DNA of 64,000 nt from JANQHS01 sp965267505. Lineage in GTDB: Bacteria; Bacteroidota; Bacteroidia; Cytophagales; CCMP332. The position numbers were made by a program, and so were the translations under genes. Of the stretch, positions 9,863 to 18,293 are shown piece after piece. The first letter of the stretch is position 1; every line of letters starts with the position of its first letter. The notes under the pieces were generated by a model, which worked only from the letters and a program-made list of their open reading frames with translations, was not told the origin of the DNA and did no database searches. Location: positions 682,001-746,000 of the forward strand of contig OZ254081.1 of assembly GCA_965267505.1 (NCBI GenBank). The letters run 5' to 3'.

Positions 9863-10207
9863 TCAGCCCTCGCTCTCAATTTTATCTTTCGCTCTCTTCA
9901 TTTTTTCTCCGATCTGACCAGTGAGAATATGCCAGAACATTATGAAATCAGAAGCAAGGCTATAAAGTGGATATTCAAAAGTTGCTGGCTTGTTCTTTTC
10001 AAAGAAAGCATGGCCTATCCAGGCAAATCCATAACCAATGATGGGGATAGATATCAGGTAAATATAATTTTGCGAGTAAAGGGAATAGACCAGAACAAGC
10101 AACAATAAAAAAGTACCCAGGAAATGAAGATTTCTGGAAATCCAGTTTTGGTGTTCTGTTAAATAAAAAGGGTAAAATTCCTTGAGAGTGCTGTATTGCT
10201 TGGGCAT
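9863..10207 (-). CDS. Mpo1-like (DUF962) membrane protein
   Basis: A 114-residue protein with two or three hydrophobic segments. It carries the family signature HQNWISRNLHFLGT near the N terminus and GFAWIGHAFFEKNKPATF plus YPLYSL in the second half. Yeast Mpo1 is an iron-dependent dioxygenase in 2-hydroxy fatty acid alpha-oxidation; the conserved His residues of this family are present here (HQN, HF, GHAFFEKN). The bacterial role is not established. ATG start at 10207. It is the first gene of a two-gene unit with the MFS transporter. Confidence 0.82.
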   Translation of the reverse strand: MPKQYSTLKEFYPFYLTEHQNWISRNLHFLGTFLLLLVLVYSLYSQNYIYLISIPIIGYGFAWIGHAFFEKNKPATFEYPLYSLASDFIMFWHILTGQIGEKMKRAKDKIESEG

Positions 10208-10295
10208 GTTGCCAAGTTATTCAAAAAAGCCTACAAGACAGGGAGATATGTCTTTAATAATTGCTTCTCATTTACCTTTTGTTTCCATTTTTATT

Positions 10296-10303
10296 TAGCT
10301 TTG
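10296..10303 (+). promoter_or_regulatory. Candidate -7 box upstream of prs
   Basis: TAGCTTTG matches the Bacteroidota -7 consensus TAnnTTTG exactly and ends 22 bases before the prs start. A TTTG at 10278-10281 is the nearest -33 candidate, but the 14-base spacing is shorter than usual, so the call is tentative. Confidence 0.35.
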
Positions 10304-10325
10304 CACCCCTTTTTTAGCAGTCCTC

Positions 10326-11255
10326 GTGTCAACGGTAAAAATATTCAGTGGGAGCGCATCCGAATACCTTGCGGAAAAGATCTGCAGATCTTATGGCAAG
10401 GCACTTGGAAAAGTTTCGCATACGAAGTTTTCAGATGGAGAAATGACCGTCAGTTACGATGAGTCGGTTAGGGGTTGTGATGTCTTTTTGATCCAATCTA
10501 CCTTCCCTCCTTCTGACAATTTGATGGAGTTGTTACTGCTCATCGATGCTGCGAAAAGAGCCTCTGCAAATACCATTACAGTGGTAATGCCATATTTCGG
10601 TTATGCAAGGCAGGACAGAAAGGACAAACCAAGAGTTCCGATCAGCTCAAAGCTGGTTGCGAATCTACTTTCTGCATCTGGTGCAGAAAGGATAATAACC
10701 TGCGACCTTCATGCTGGGCAAATCCAGGGCTTCTTTGAATTTCCCGTGGACCACCTCTATGGTTCGGCCATTTTTATCCCTCACCTCAAGACTCAAAAAT
10801 TCGACAAGTTGGTTTTTGCTGCTCCTGATGTTGGAGCAATGGGAAGAGTAAGAGGTTTCTCAAGTTACTTTGAGGATTCAGAGATCGTTGTTTGCGACAA
10901 GCATAGGAAAAAAGCAAACGAAGTTGCTTCAATGAAGGTCATCGGGGATGTTCAGGGCGCAGATGTAGTGATTCTGGATGATCTTATTGATACAGCAGGT
11001 ACAATTACGACAGCGGCAAAGGTCTTAAAGGAGAACGGTGCAAAATCCGTGAGAGCAGTTGTAACGCATCCTATTCTTTCAGGACCCGCCATGGACAGGA
11101 TCAACAATTCTGAACTCAAAGAATTGGTGGTCACCGATTCCATCCCATTAAAGGTGGATTCAGACAAAATAAAAGTTTTAAGCTGTGCGGATCTATTCGC
11201 AAAAGCTATTAGGAAGATTCATGATCATGAATCAATTAGTTCACTTTTTATCTAA
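10326..11255 (+). CDS. prs: Ribose-phosphate pyrophosphokinase
   Basis: Makes PRPP from ribose 5-phosphate and ATP, feeding purine, pyrimidine, histidine and NAD synthesis. The 309-residue length is typical. Family signatures include KFSDGEMTVSYDESVRG, PYFGYARQDRKD for ATP binding, CDLHAGQIQGFF, and the PRPP loop LDDLIDTAGTITTA near residue 215. A GTG at 10326 gives MSTVKIFSGSASEYLAEK, which matches the usual N terminus, so it is chosen as start. The rplY gene follows after 11 bases, and the pair is probably one operon ending at the terminator at 11993. Confidence 0.96.
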   Translation: MSTVKIFSGSASEYLAEKICRSYGKALGKVSHTKFSDGEMTVSYDESVRGCDVFLIQSTFPPSDNLMELLLLIDAAKRASANTITVVMPYFGYARQDRKDKPRVPISSKLVANLLSASGAERIITCDLHAGQIQGFFEFPVDHLYGSAIFIPHLKTQKFDKLVFAAPDVGAMGRVRGFSSYFEDSEIVVCDKHRKKANEVASMKVIGDVQGADVVILDDLIDTAGTITTAAKVLKENGAKSVRAVVTHPILSGPAMDRINNSELKELVVTDSIPLKVDSDKIKVLSCADLFAKAIRKIHDHESISSLFI

Positions 11256-11266
11256 GACAGAAAAAA

Positions 11267-11971
11267 ATGCAGACGTTAGATTTTATCGGGTATAAGCGTG
11301 ACGACATGTCAACCTCAGTAACCAAACAGATCAGGACTGAAGGTAATGTTCCTTGCGTATTATACGGTGCAGAAGACCATGTTCATTTTCATACTCCAGC
11401 CTATCTTTTGAATAAGTTGGTAAACACCGGCGATGTGTTCTTCGTGAACATGAATATTGAGGGAAAAGAATACCGTTGTATTCTTCAGGATATTCAATAC
11501 CATCCTGTAAGCGATATCATTCTTCATGCTGATTTCCGTGAGTTAACTGCAGGAAAACCAGTAAGAATGGAGATCCCTATCAATCTTGTTGGAACAGCTC
11601 CGGGAGTAATTGAAGGTGGGGTACTGGTAAGAAAAAGAAGAAAGGTATTCGTAAAGGCTCTTCCAAAAGATATGCCCCAACAGATAGACCTTGATATCAC
11701 TCAATTGGAGCTTGGAAAGTCATTGAAAGTTGGAGACCTTAAGATTGAGAATGCAGAGATACTCATCCCTGAAAGGATCACTGTGGTTTCTGTTGAGGTA
11801 CCAAGAGGCTTGAAAGCTCTGCAAGCTGAGGAGGAAGCCGCAGCTGCTGAGGCTGAGGCAGCTGAAGGTGTTGAGGGAGCCGAAGGAGCGGCTTCAGAAG
11901 GCGGCGACGCACCTGCGGGAGAAGAGAGCAAGGAAGCACCTGCACAGGAGGAAGCTCCAGCAGGAGAGTAA
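11267..11971 (+). CDS. rplY: 50S ribosomal protein L25, Ctc-type
   Basis: Binds 5S rRNA in the large ribosomal subunit. The N-terminal L25 domain (about residues 1-90) has NVPCVLYGAEDHVHF and HPVSDIILHADFREL. The TL5/Ctc C-terminal domain follows to about residue 185 (GVLVRKRRKVFVKALPKDMP, IPERITVVSVEVPRG). The last 50 residues are a low-complexity Ala/Glu/Gly tail, common in Bacteroidota L25 proteins and probably disordered. ATG start 11 bases after prs. A strong intrinsic terminator follows, 21 bases after the stop. Confidence 0.96.
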   Translation: MQTLDFIGYKRDDMSTSVTKQIRTEGNVPCVLYGAEDHVHFHTPAYLLNKLVNTGDVFFVNMNIEGKEYRCILQDIQYHPVSDIILHADFRELTAGKPVRMEIPINLVGTAPGVIEGGVLVRKRRKVFVKALPKDMPQQIDLDITQLELGKSLKVGDLKIENAEILIPERITVVSVEVPRGLKALQAEEEAAAAEAEAAEGVEGAEGAASEGGDAPAGEESKEAPAQEEAPAGE

Positions 11972-11992
11972 TTCAATATTCCTTATGAAATT

Positions 11993-12030
11993 GCCCGCCT
12001 GCAGAAATCATTCTAAGGGCGGGCTTTTTA
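11993..12030 (+). terminator. Intrinsic terminator after rplY, abutting the pth start codon
   Basis: GCCCGCC (11993-11999) pairs perfectly with GGCGGGC (12018-12024) and is followed by TTTTTA (12025-12030). The pth ATG starts at 12032, so the start codon lies immediately after the U tract. Confidence 0.88.
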
Positions 12031-12031
12031 T

Positions 12032-12592
12032 ATGAAATACCTCATAGTCGGATTAGGAAACCCAGGACTGGAATATGCAAACACCAGGCATAATATAGGA
12101 TTTATGATCCTGGACGAAATGCTAGGTAGGCAGGAAAAAAAGTTTGAATCCGGGAGGTATGCGGAATTTGCCGAGTTGAAGGTAAAAGGAAGGAAACTAA
12201 TCCTGATAAAACCACAAACCTATATGAACCTTTCCGGAAAGGCGGTTTCTTATTGGATGCAAAAGGAAAAGGTTCAGCTTGAGAACATTATGGTTCTTGT
12301 AGATGATCTGGCTTTGCCCTTCGGAAGCATCAGGATCAGAAAAAAAGGAAGTTCAGGAGGACATAATGGACTTCAGAATATTAATGACACCCTCGGTTCT
12401 GATCAGTATTCCCGCTTAAGGTTTGGTATTGGAAGTGAATTCTCAAAAGGAGCCCAAGTTGATTTTGTTTTGGACAACTTCAATGCGCAGGAACAAGAAA
12501 AATTGGCTGAACATATCGAATACTCAATTCAGGCCATTAAATCCTTCCCATTGATTGGGATCGATCGTACCATGAACCAGTTCAATAATTAG
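12032..12592 (+). CDS. pth: Peptidyl-tRNA hydrolase
   Basis: Releases stalled peptidyl-tRNAs by cleaving the ester bond between peptide and tRNA. The 186 residues match the bacterial Pth family: GLGNPG at 7-12, NTRHNIGF with the catalytic His20, KPQTYMNLSGKAV, LVDDLALPFG with the catalytic Asp, and GSSGGHNGLQNI. The conserved N terminus MKYLIVGLGNPG fixes the start at 12032. That start is unusual because it sits just past the U tract of the rplY terminator, so pth must be expressed by readthrough or from a promoter inside rplY. The glycosyltransferase gene follows after 8 bases. Confidence 0.96.
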   Translation: MKYLIVGLGNPGLEYANTRHNIGFMILDEMLGRQEKKFESGRYAEFAELKVKGRKLILIKPQTYMNLSGKAVSYWMQKEKVQLENIMVLVDDLALPFGSIRIRKKGSSGGHNGLQNINDTLGSDQYSRLRFGIGSEFSKGAQVDFVLDNFNAQEQEKLAEHIEYSIQAIKSFPLIGIDRTMNQFNN

Positions 12593-12600
12593 ATAGGCTG

Positions 12601-13386
12601 ATGAATAAATACTCAATTTTTGGAATTGACTATTCAGCCACGGATTACAACAAGGCATCCGACCTGGTGATCAAGAATGCCAGGGATAAAAATTCCTATG
12701 GAGTATCTGCCCTGGCGGTGCATGGAATGATCACAGCCTATAAGGATGAAAAATTCAAAGAGCTGGTCAATCAATTGGACCTTGTGGTTCCTGATGGCCA
12801 ACCAATAAAGTGGGCACTGAACAGATTCTATAGTTTAAAACTGAAGGATAGGGTTTATGGACCATTTCTAACTCAACATGTGCTTAAAAAAGCTAACAAG
12901 CATTCATTAAGCCTTTATCTATACGGGAGCACAAAGGAGACCCTTGAAAAACTGGAAGATTTTATTCGGGATAATTATTCAGGAATAAAGATCGCTGGCA
13001 TCCATGTAGATCGTTTTAGGGATGCTACACCTGAAGAAGATGCCCAGGATATAGAAAAGATCAACGCCAGCGGAGCTAACATAGTTTTGGTAGGCAGAGG
13101 TTGCCCAAGACAAGAGATATGGGTAGGCCAACACCTTGGTAAGATACATGCCCCCATGCTTGCGGTAGGAGCAGCTTTCGACTTCTTCGCAGGAACTAAA
13201 CCGATGGCGCCATCATGGATGCAGAATAATGGCTTGGAATGGTTATTCAGATTGATGTCCGAACCAGGAAGGCTTTGGAAAAGGTATTTTGAAACCAACA
13301 GCAAATTCCTGATGCTTTATTTTAGCTCCATAATTGGAGGTTATAAATTTTTCAGAATCACTGAAAAGGAAAAATCAAATGGCTAA
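12601..13386 (+). CDS. WecG/TagA/CpsF family glycosyltransferase
   Basis: A 261-residue cytoplasmic or membrane-associated GT26-type glycosyltransferase. Members move N-acetylmannosamine-type sugars onto lipid-linked carriers for teichoic acid, enterobacterial common antigen or capsule. Signatures visible are LVVPDGQPIKWALN, YLYGSTKETLEKLEDFI, VLVGRGCPRQEIWV and VGAAFDFFAGTKPMAP, followed by a C-terminal region rich in Trp and Arg that may touch the membrane. It overlaps the next gene, an epimerase, by 8 bases, which suggests translational coupling and a shared role in making a surface sugar. The actual donor sugar is not known. Confidence 0.88.
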   Translation: MNKYSIFGIDYSATDYNKASDLVIKNARDKNSYGVSALAVHGMITAYKDEKFKELVNQLDLVVPDGQPIKWALNRFYSLKLKDRVYGPFLTQHVLKKANKHSLSLYLYGSTKETLEKLEDFIRDNYSGIKIAGIHVDRFRDATPEEDAQDIEKINASGANIVLVGRGCPRQEIWVGQHLGKIHAPMLAVGAAFDFFAGTKPMAPSWMQNNGLEWLFRLMSEPGRLWKRYFETNSKFLMLYFSSIIGGYKFFRITEKEKSNG

Positions 13387-14428
13387 AAAACTGATCGTAA
13401 CCGGGTCCTCAGGACTGATTGGAAGTGAAGTATGCGTGTATTTTTCAAACCTTGGTTGGGAGATCCATGGACTAGACAATAACCAACGAGCTGTATTCTT
13501 TGGACCCCAGGGCGATACCCGTTGGAATCAGGAGAGACTCAGTTCCAGCCTTGAAAACTTCCATCACCATGAGATAGATATTAGGGACAGAGAAGGTGTC
13601 GCGGCCAAGATCAATGAAATCGGACCCGATGCAATTGTACATGCAGCGGCACAACCTAGCCATGATAGAGCGGCTGCTATTCCTTATGATGATTTCGACA
13701 CCAATGCAGTTGGAACACTGAACCTTCTTGAAGGGCTCAGGAGATATAGTATAGATATACCTTTTGTTCACATGTCAACCAATAAGGTCTATGGAGATGC
13801 TCCAAACGAGATCGAAATGGTGGAGCTGGAAAAAAGATATGACTATAAGGATCCGAATTATGTGAATGGAATTCCAGAGAGTTTTCGGATCGATCAGACC
13901 AAGCATTCCTTATTTGGTGCCTCAAAGACCGCTGCAGATGTAATGGTCCAGGAATACGGTCGCTATTTCAATATGCCTTCTTGTTGTTTACGCGGAGGCT
14001 GTCTTACAGGGCCTAATCATTCCGGTGTAGAATTGCATGGCTTCCTAAGCTATCTTGTTAAATGTAACCTGGAGCAAAAGGAATACACCATTTTCGGATA
14101 TAAAGGAAAGCAGGTAAGAGACAATATTCATAGCCTGGATGTTGCCAAGTTCATTGAGGCTTTCCTTGATAATCCTAGGGTTGCCGAGGTCTATAACCTT
14201 GGTGGAGGAAAAGACAATACTTGTTCAATACTAGAAGCTTTCGAGATTGCCGAGTCTTTTTCAGGTATTCCTATGAAATACAAATACTCTGAGGATAACA
14301 GGATAGGAGATCATATCTGCTATTACAGCGATCTTAGGAAGATCAAAGAGCACTATCCAAATTGGGATATCACCAAGTCCCTTGAGGTCACCATAGAGGA
14401 GATCGTGAACGCCTGGCGATCAAGGTAA
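13379..14428 (+). CDS. NAD-dependent epimerase/dehydratase, CDP-paratose 2-epimerase-like
   Basis: An extended short-chain dehydrogenase of 349 residues, starting at the ATG at 13379 inside the tail of the glycosyltransferase gene. An upstream in-frame start at 13334 would extend it through that gene and is unlikely. The NAD loop TGSSGLIG begins at residue 8. The substrate half contains CLRGGCLTGPNHSGVELHGF and QVRDNIHSLDVAKFIEAF, typical of CDP-paratose/tyvelose 2-epimerase relatives. The catalytic YxxxK motif reads FGASK, with Phe179 in place of Tyr and Lys183 kept. That change could alter or abolish the usual proton transfer. The likely product is a nucleotide-sugar enzyme for a surface glycan. 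Confidence 0.82.
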   Translation: MAKKLIVTGSSGLIGSEVCVYFSNLGWEIHGLDNNQRAVFFGPQGDTRWNQERLSSSLENFHHHEIDIRDREGVAAKINEIGPDAIVHAAAQPSHDRAAAIPYDDFDTNAVGTLNLLEGLRRYSIDIPFVHMSTNKVYGDAPNEIEMVELEKRYDYKDPNYVNGIPESFRIDQTKHSLFGASKTAADVMVQEYGRYFNMPSCCLRGGCLTGPNHSGVELHGFLSYLVKCNLEQKEYTIFGYKGKQVRDNIHSLDVAKFIEAFLDNPRVAEVYNLGGGKDNTCSILEAFEIAESFSGIPMKYKYSEDNRIGDHICYYSDLRKIKEHYPNWDITKSLEVTIEEIVNAWRSR

Positions 14429-14480
14429 TAACCACTTAACTATAATTCCTAAAAGGGACAATTTTTCGCATTTTTAGCAA

Positions 14481-15158
14481 ATGCTAGAAACAGTCCCCTA
14501 TTACGTCAGCTTAAGTTTTATCCTGACTACCATTTTGACCTACTGGTTATTCTTTAAGGTCATTAAATGGCCAAACTATTTTAAGTGGATCATACTTGCC
14601 TGGTTGCTCATCCAGGGGGCAGTAGGGTATTCTGGTTTTTATACTTTCACAGATAGTATCCCTCCAAGATTTCTACTGCTTGTAGTCCCAATGTTGTTGA
14701 CAGCAGTATTCCTTGTGTTTATTCCTCCTTTTAATAGACATATGGAAAATGTGGATCTGAAAAAACTGACCTTGATCCATTTGGTCAGAGTACCTGTGGA
14801 GCTGGTTTTATTGTGGCTTTATTATGCAGGTTCGATTCCTGAATTAATGACCTTTGAAGGGAGGAATTTCGACATACTTGCAGGTCTAACAACTCCTTTG
14901 ATCTTTTATTGGGGGTTCACAAATGAAGGGCCTCGAAAAGGAATTCTTCTTGCCTGGAATCTAATCTGTTTCGGATTGCTACTTAATATCATAGGGAACG
15001 CAGTACTTTCAGCACCCTTCTCTTTCCAACAATTTGCTTTTGACCAACCCAATATTGGGTTATTGTATTTTCCATTTATGTGGCTTCCAGGTTTCGTAGC
15101 ACCTGCAGTATTCTTCGCACATCTTGCCAGTTTGAAGATCCTTTTAACTAAAAAATGA
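14481..15158 (+). CDS. Uncharacterised polytopic membrane protein
   Basis: A 225-residue protein with about seven hydrophobic segments and few charged loops. I do not recognise a family. Distinct features are a loop with PPFNRHMENVDLKKLTLIHL after the third helix, and a conserved-looking FEGRNFDILAGLTTP stretch in the middle. Its last four bases overlap the start of the PqqB-like hydrolase gene, so the two are probably coupled. The membrane role is unknown. Confidence 0.75.
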   Translation: MLETVPYYVSLSFILTTILTYWLFFKVIKWPNYFKWIILAWLLIQGAVGYSGFYTFTDSIPPRFLLLVVPMLLTAVFLVFIPPFNRHMENVDLKKLTLIHLVRVPVELVLLWLYYAGSIPELMTFEGRNFDILAGLTTPLIFYWGFTNEGPRKGILLAWNLICFGLLLNIIGNAVLSAPFSFQQFAFDQPNIGLLYFPFMWLPGFVAPAVFFAHLASLKILLTKK

Positions 15159-16096
15159 GATCGATCTTTCTTGGAGGACTCATGATTTTTCTTTTTTCCT
15201 GTTCGCAGGAAAGAATCCTGGAAGATCCAGAAAGACCCTATTTACTTGTTTTAGGGAATGCACAAGATGCAGGATATCCCCAAGCTGGTTGCCAAAAAGA
15301 TTGTTGCAAGGCGTATTGGAAAGGAATAAGGGAAAAAAAATATGTAGCCAGTCTTGCCCTGATCGATCCTAAATCAGAGCACTACTGGCTTTTCGACGCC
15401 ACACCTGATCTCAAGGAACAATTGCAAATAGTTAATAAGCACCTAAGGCCGGATAAATTCATTTTGCCAAGTGGAGTATTTCTTACTCATGCTCACATTG
15501 GTCATTACACAGGCCTCATGGAATTTGGAAAGGAGGTAATGGACGCTAAGTCGGTACCCATTTATGCTTATCCAAGAATGAAAGAATTTTTGGAATCCTC
15601 GGGGCCATGGAGTCAATTGGTAAAAAGGAACAACATTGATATCAATCTTTTAAATCACTCAACAGCGGTAGAGCTGAAAAATGGAATTACGGTTGAACCT
15701 TTTCTGGTTCCTCATAGGCAGGAATACTCCGAAACTGCTGGTTACTTCATTTCCGGAGGAAAAACAAAAGCAATGTTTATTCCGGACATTGATTCCTGGG
15801 ATAAATGGGGTAAAGACATAAGGTCTGTGATCCTAAATGAAGTTGATCTGGCATTTCTCGATGCTACATTTTACTCAGGAGATGAATTGCCTAACAGGGA
15901 TATTAAGGAGGTCCCACACCCCTTGGTAAAAAACACCATGGAAATGTTTCCAGAAAAAGATCTCAGGAAAAAGATTCATTTCATTCATATGAATCATACA
16001 AATCCACTTCTTGATCCTTTAAATAAAGAATATGAGTACGTTAAGAACAAAGGATTTGGAATTGCCAAGCTTGAAGAAAAACACATTTTAAAATAG
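15155..16096 (+). CDS. MBL-fold metallo-hydrolase, PqqB-like, lipoprotein
   Basis: A 313-residue protein with a lipoprotein signal (FLFSCSQ) and a metallo-beta-lactamase fold related to PqqB. The opening block LGNAQDAGYPQAGC and DCCKAYW, the segment LFDATPDL, and the metal motif THAHIGHYTGL are characteristic. In that motif the usual HxHxDH reads H112-A-H114-I-G116-H117, so the Asp is replaced by Gly. Later His residues (VPHRQEYSETAGYF, IHMNHTNPL) and the Asp-rich IPDIDSW block complete the site. There is no PQQ precursor gene nearby, so it is more likely a phosphodiesterase or hydrolase relative. It overlaps the membrane protein gene and lies 6 bases before the pterin dehydratase gene. Confidence 0.83.
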   Translation: MRSIFLGGLMIFLFSCSQERILEDPERPYLLVLGNAQDAGYPQAGCQKDCCKAYWKGIREKKYVASLALIDPKSEHYWLFDATPDLKEQLQIVNKHLRPDKFILPSGVFLTHAHIGHYTGLMEFGKEVMDAKSVPIYAYPRMKEFLESSGPWSQLVKRNNIDINLLNHSTAVELKNGITVEPFLVPHRQEYSETAGYFISGGKTKAMFIPDIDSWDKWGKDIRSVILNEVDLAFLDATFYSGDELPNRDIKEVPHPLVKNTMEMFPEKDLRKKIHFIHMNHTNPLLDPLNKEYEYVKNKGFGIAKLEEKHILK

Positions 16097-16102
16097 GAAG
16101 CT

Positions 16103-16336
16103 ATGAATGAATGGAAAGAAATAGAAGGTCAGTTAGAAAATGAATATCAATTCTCTGATTTTCTAACCGCATTGGAATTTGTCAATAAGGTAGCAGCAAT
16201 TGCCGAATCCATGGACCATCACCCCGATATATTAGTACATTCTTACAACAAGGTGAAACTTAGAGTTATGACGCATTCCGAAGGAAAGATCACTCAAAAA
16301 GATCACCAATTGGCAGATAAGATTGAAAATATTTAG
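16103..16336 (+). CDS. phhB: Pterin-4-alpha-carbinolamine dehydratase
   Basis: A 77-residue PCD/DCoH family enzyme that dehydrates 4a-hydroxytetrahydrobiopterin. The family block FLTALEFVNKVAAIAESMDH and the following HHPDILVHSYNKVKLRVMTH carry the active-site His residues. It is slightly shorter at the N terminus than many members. The ATG follows AGGAAGCT by a few bases. No phenylalanine hydroxylase is visible nearby; in bacteria without one, PCD relatives have been linked to molybdopterin or other pterin recycling. It closes a tight three-gene group with the membrane protein and the PqqB-like hydrolase. Confidence 0.92.
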   Translation: MNEWKEIEGQLENEYQFSDFLTALEFVNKVAAIAESMDHHPDILVHSYNKVKLRVMTHSEGKITQKDHQLADKIENI

Positions 16337-16463
16337 GATTTTCTTCGATTCAAAATACTGGTTTACAAGAATTTATAATTTTTTGTTTAATTTTTTTTTA
16401 AAATCATTAAACATTTTTTTAACCTTCATGTTCTTGAGGTAGTAAATCAAAAAACCCAAACTC

Positions 16464-17480
16464 ATGAAGAAAATTTCGCTCTTAACACTTTTGGTAATTC
16501 TTGTCAACACGTTTGCCGTCTTCTCTCAAACCGCAAGGGTTCAGGTAATTCACAACAGTGCCGATGCCGCAGCATCTGTAGTGGATGTATACCTTGACAC
16601 AACTTTGTTGATCGATGACTTTGCTTTTAGGACTGCCTCTCCTTTTATTGATGCACCCGCAGGCTCACCAATAACCATAGGTATTGCTGGAGGAAATAGC
16701 AATTCAGTTGCAGATACTATTGCATCATTTGCTCTCACATTAATGTCTAATGAAACATATGTAGTTACAGCCAACGGTATCGTAAGCTCATTGGGATATA
16801 GTCCTTCTCCGGCATTTGGACTAGACATTTTTGCCATGGGTAGGGAAAGTGCTTCCACGGCAGGAAATACTGATATCCAAATAGTTCATGGTTCCACCGA
16901 TGCTCCTACTGTTGACGTAGTTGCCGTAGGTGTCGGTACCATAGCCGATAATTTAATGTATAACAGCTACCTAAATGATTACCTGGAGGTTGCTACGGCT
17001 GATCTTACTCTTGAGATCTATGATGAAAATCAAACCACCTTGGTCGCTACATTCAGTGCTCCACTATCAACTCTCGGGCTGCAAGACTCAGCATTAGTTG
17101 TGGTAGCAAGTGGTTTCCTTGACCCCACTCAGAATAGTAATGGCGATCCATTTGGACTTTTTGTTGCTCTTCCTTCCGGAGGATCGTTGGTCGCACTTCC
17201 TGTGATAACCGGATTGGAAAACAACATTGCTTCTGCCTTTAAAATGTTCCCTAATCCTGTAGAAGGAAATTTGAACATCGATTTGGAACTTTTCAATAAA
17301 GGAGTGGTGGACGTTAGGGTATTCGACTTCATAGGAAGAGAAGTCTATGTCAACGAATTCGATCTTGAAGCAGGTTTTCAGAACCTATCGTTAGAACTAA
17401 GCGATCTGACGGCAGGTACTTACAAGATCCAATTGGGTCAAGGAGTATCAGCTATCAAAGAAAAGTTCATCAAGCTATAA
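16464..17480 (+). CDS. Secreted DUF4397 protein with type IX sorting domain
   Basis: A 338-residue exported protein. A signal peptide (MKKISLLTLLVILVNTFAVF, then SQ) leads into two DUF4397-type repeats: one from ARVQVIHNSADAA (about residues 24-130), and a second from IQIVHGSTDAPTVDVVAVG (about 138-235). The last 75 residues match a type A T9SS sorting domain: FPNPVEGNLNIDLELFNK, VRVFDFIGREVY and the C-terminal GTYKIQLGQG. It should be exported by Sec, then by the type IX system, and held at the cell surface or released. Function unknown. A strong terminator follows. Confidence 0.88.
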   Translation: MKKISLLTLLVILVNTFAVFSQTARVQVIHNSADAAASVVDVYLDTTLLIDDFAFRTASPFIDAPAGSPITIGIAGGNSNSVADTIASFALTLMSNETYVVTANGIVSSLGYSPSPAFGLDIFAMGRESASTAGNTDIQIVHGSTDAPTVDVVAVGVGTIADNLMYNSYLNDYLEVATADLTLEIYDENQTTLVATFSAPLSTLGLQDSALVVVASGFLDPTQNSNGDPFGLFVALPSGGSLVALPVITGLENNIASAFKMFPNPVEGNLNIDLELFNKGVVDVRVFDFIGREVYVNEFDLEAGFQNLSLELSDLTAGTYKIQLGQGVSAIKEKFIKL

Positions 17481-17506
17481 ACCAAGAATAGTTTAAGTCG
17501 ATCACT

Positions 17507-17538
17507 AGCCCTCCTGAACTATTTCAGGAGGGCTTTTT
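17507..17538 (+). terminator. Intrinsic terminator after the DUF4397 gene
   Basis: A perfect 12-bp stem, AGCCCTCCTGAA (17507-17518) with TTCAGGAGGGCT (17523-17534), closes a CTAT loop and is followed by TTTT. Confidence 0.93.
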
Positions 17539-17571
17539 ATACTATTCTTTTTTTCCCTCCGTTCCAAGACC

Positions 17572-18210
17572 ATGAAAAATCCCTTGCTGATTTTAGCCTT
17601 TGTACCTTTCATTATATCTTGTCAAAAAGACGATCTTCAACCTTCCTCCAATCAATATCAGTTTCCCGATAAGATTGGAAGCTATTTCATCTACCAATGG
17701 TTTTCCATCGATAGTATTGGAAATGAAAAGCCAATGGATGTTTTTGACACCTTGACCATTGTGGGGACCAAGCAACTCAATGGGTATTTATACCTTGTAA
17801 GTCAGGAAAACTATTTTGGCTCAAGTCAAAAAAATGAAAAATGGTACCGAGATTCCTCCGGGTATATTGTTGATTGGAAGGGCCAAGTGATCTATTCCTA
17901 CGTTGATTTTAAGAATCAATTAAATGAAGGGGAAGACTTCCTTTTCAGGTGGACCGTTAAAATGGAACAGGGAAAAAGAAAGGTTATTACACCCGCTGGA
18001 GAATTCAATTCCCTGATAAGGATCAAAAATGTATCCAGGTTGGATGGAACTCCTATGAGTAAATGTGGGGATCAAACCTGGCCTCTGGATTATGCCTATT
18101 CAAGTGGCTTGGGATTGGTTTTTGAAAGGTCTGGGTATTACAATGGATTTTTCCATACTTGCTCCGAATTGGAAAGAAGGTTAATCGAATACCATATACC
18201 AGAGAACTAA
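17572..18210 (+). CDS. Hypothetical lipoprotein
   Basis: A 212-residue protein with a lipoprotein signal, ending in FIISCQKDD, that places the lipid-modified Cys at residue 17. The mature part is beta-rich with many aromatic residues, for example IGSYFIYQWFSIDSIGNEKP. I do not recognise a family. The ATG lies 34 bases after the DUF4397 terminator, so it starts a new unit. Confidence 0.75.
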   Translation: MKNPLLILAFVPFIISCQKDDLQPSSNQYQFPDKIGSYFIYQWFSIDSIGNEKPMDVFDTLTIVGTKQLNGYLYLVSQENYFGSSQKNEKWYRDSSGYIVDWKGQVIYSYVDFKNQLNEGEDFLFRWTVKMEQGKRKVITPAGEFNSLIRIKNVSRLDGTPMSKCGDQTWPLDYAYSSGLGLVFERSGYYNGFFHTCSELERRLIEYHIPEN

Positions 18211-18293
18211 TTCTCAATTTTTTCCGGAATAAAAGCTAATGTCTTTGACATTACAGGTGGTATGCCCCGATTTTGGTTCTTTGATATAAAAAA

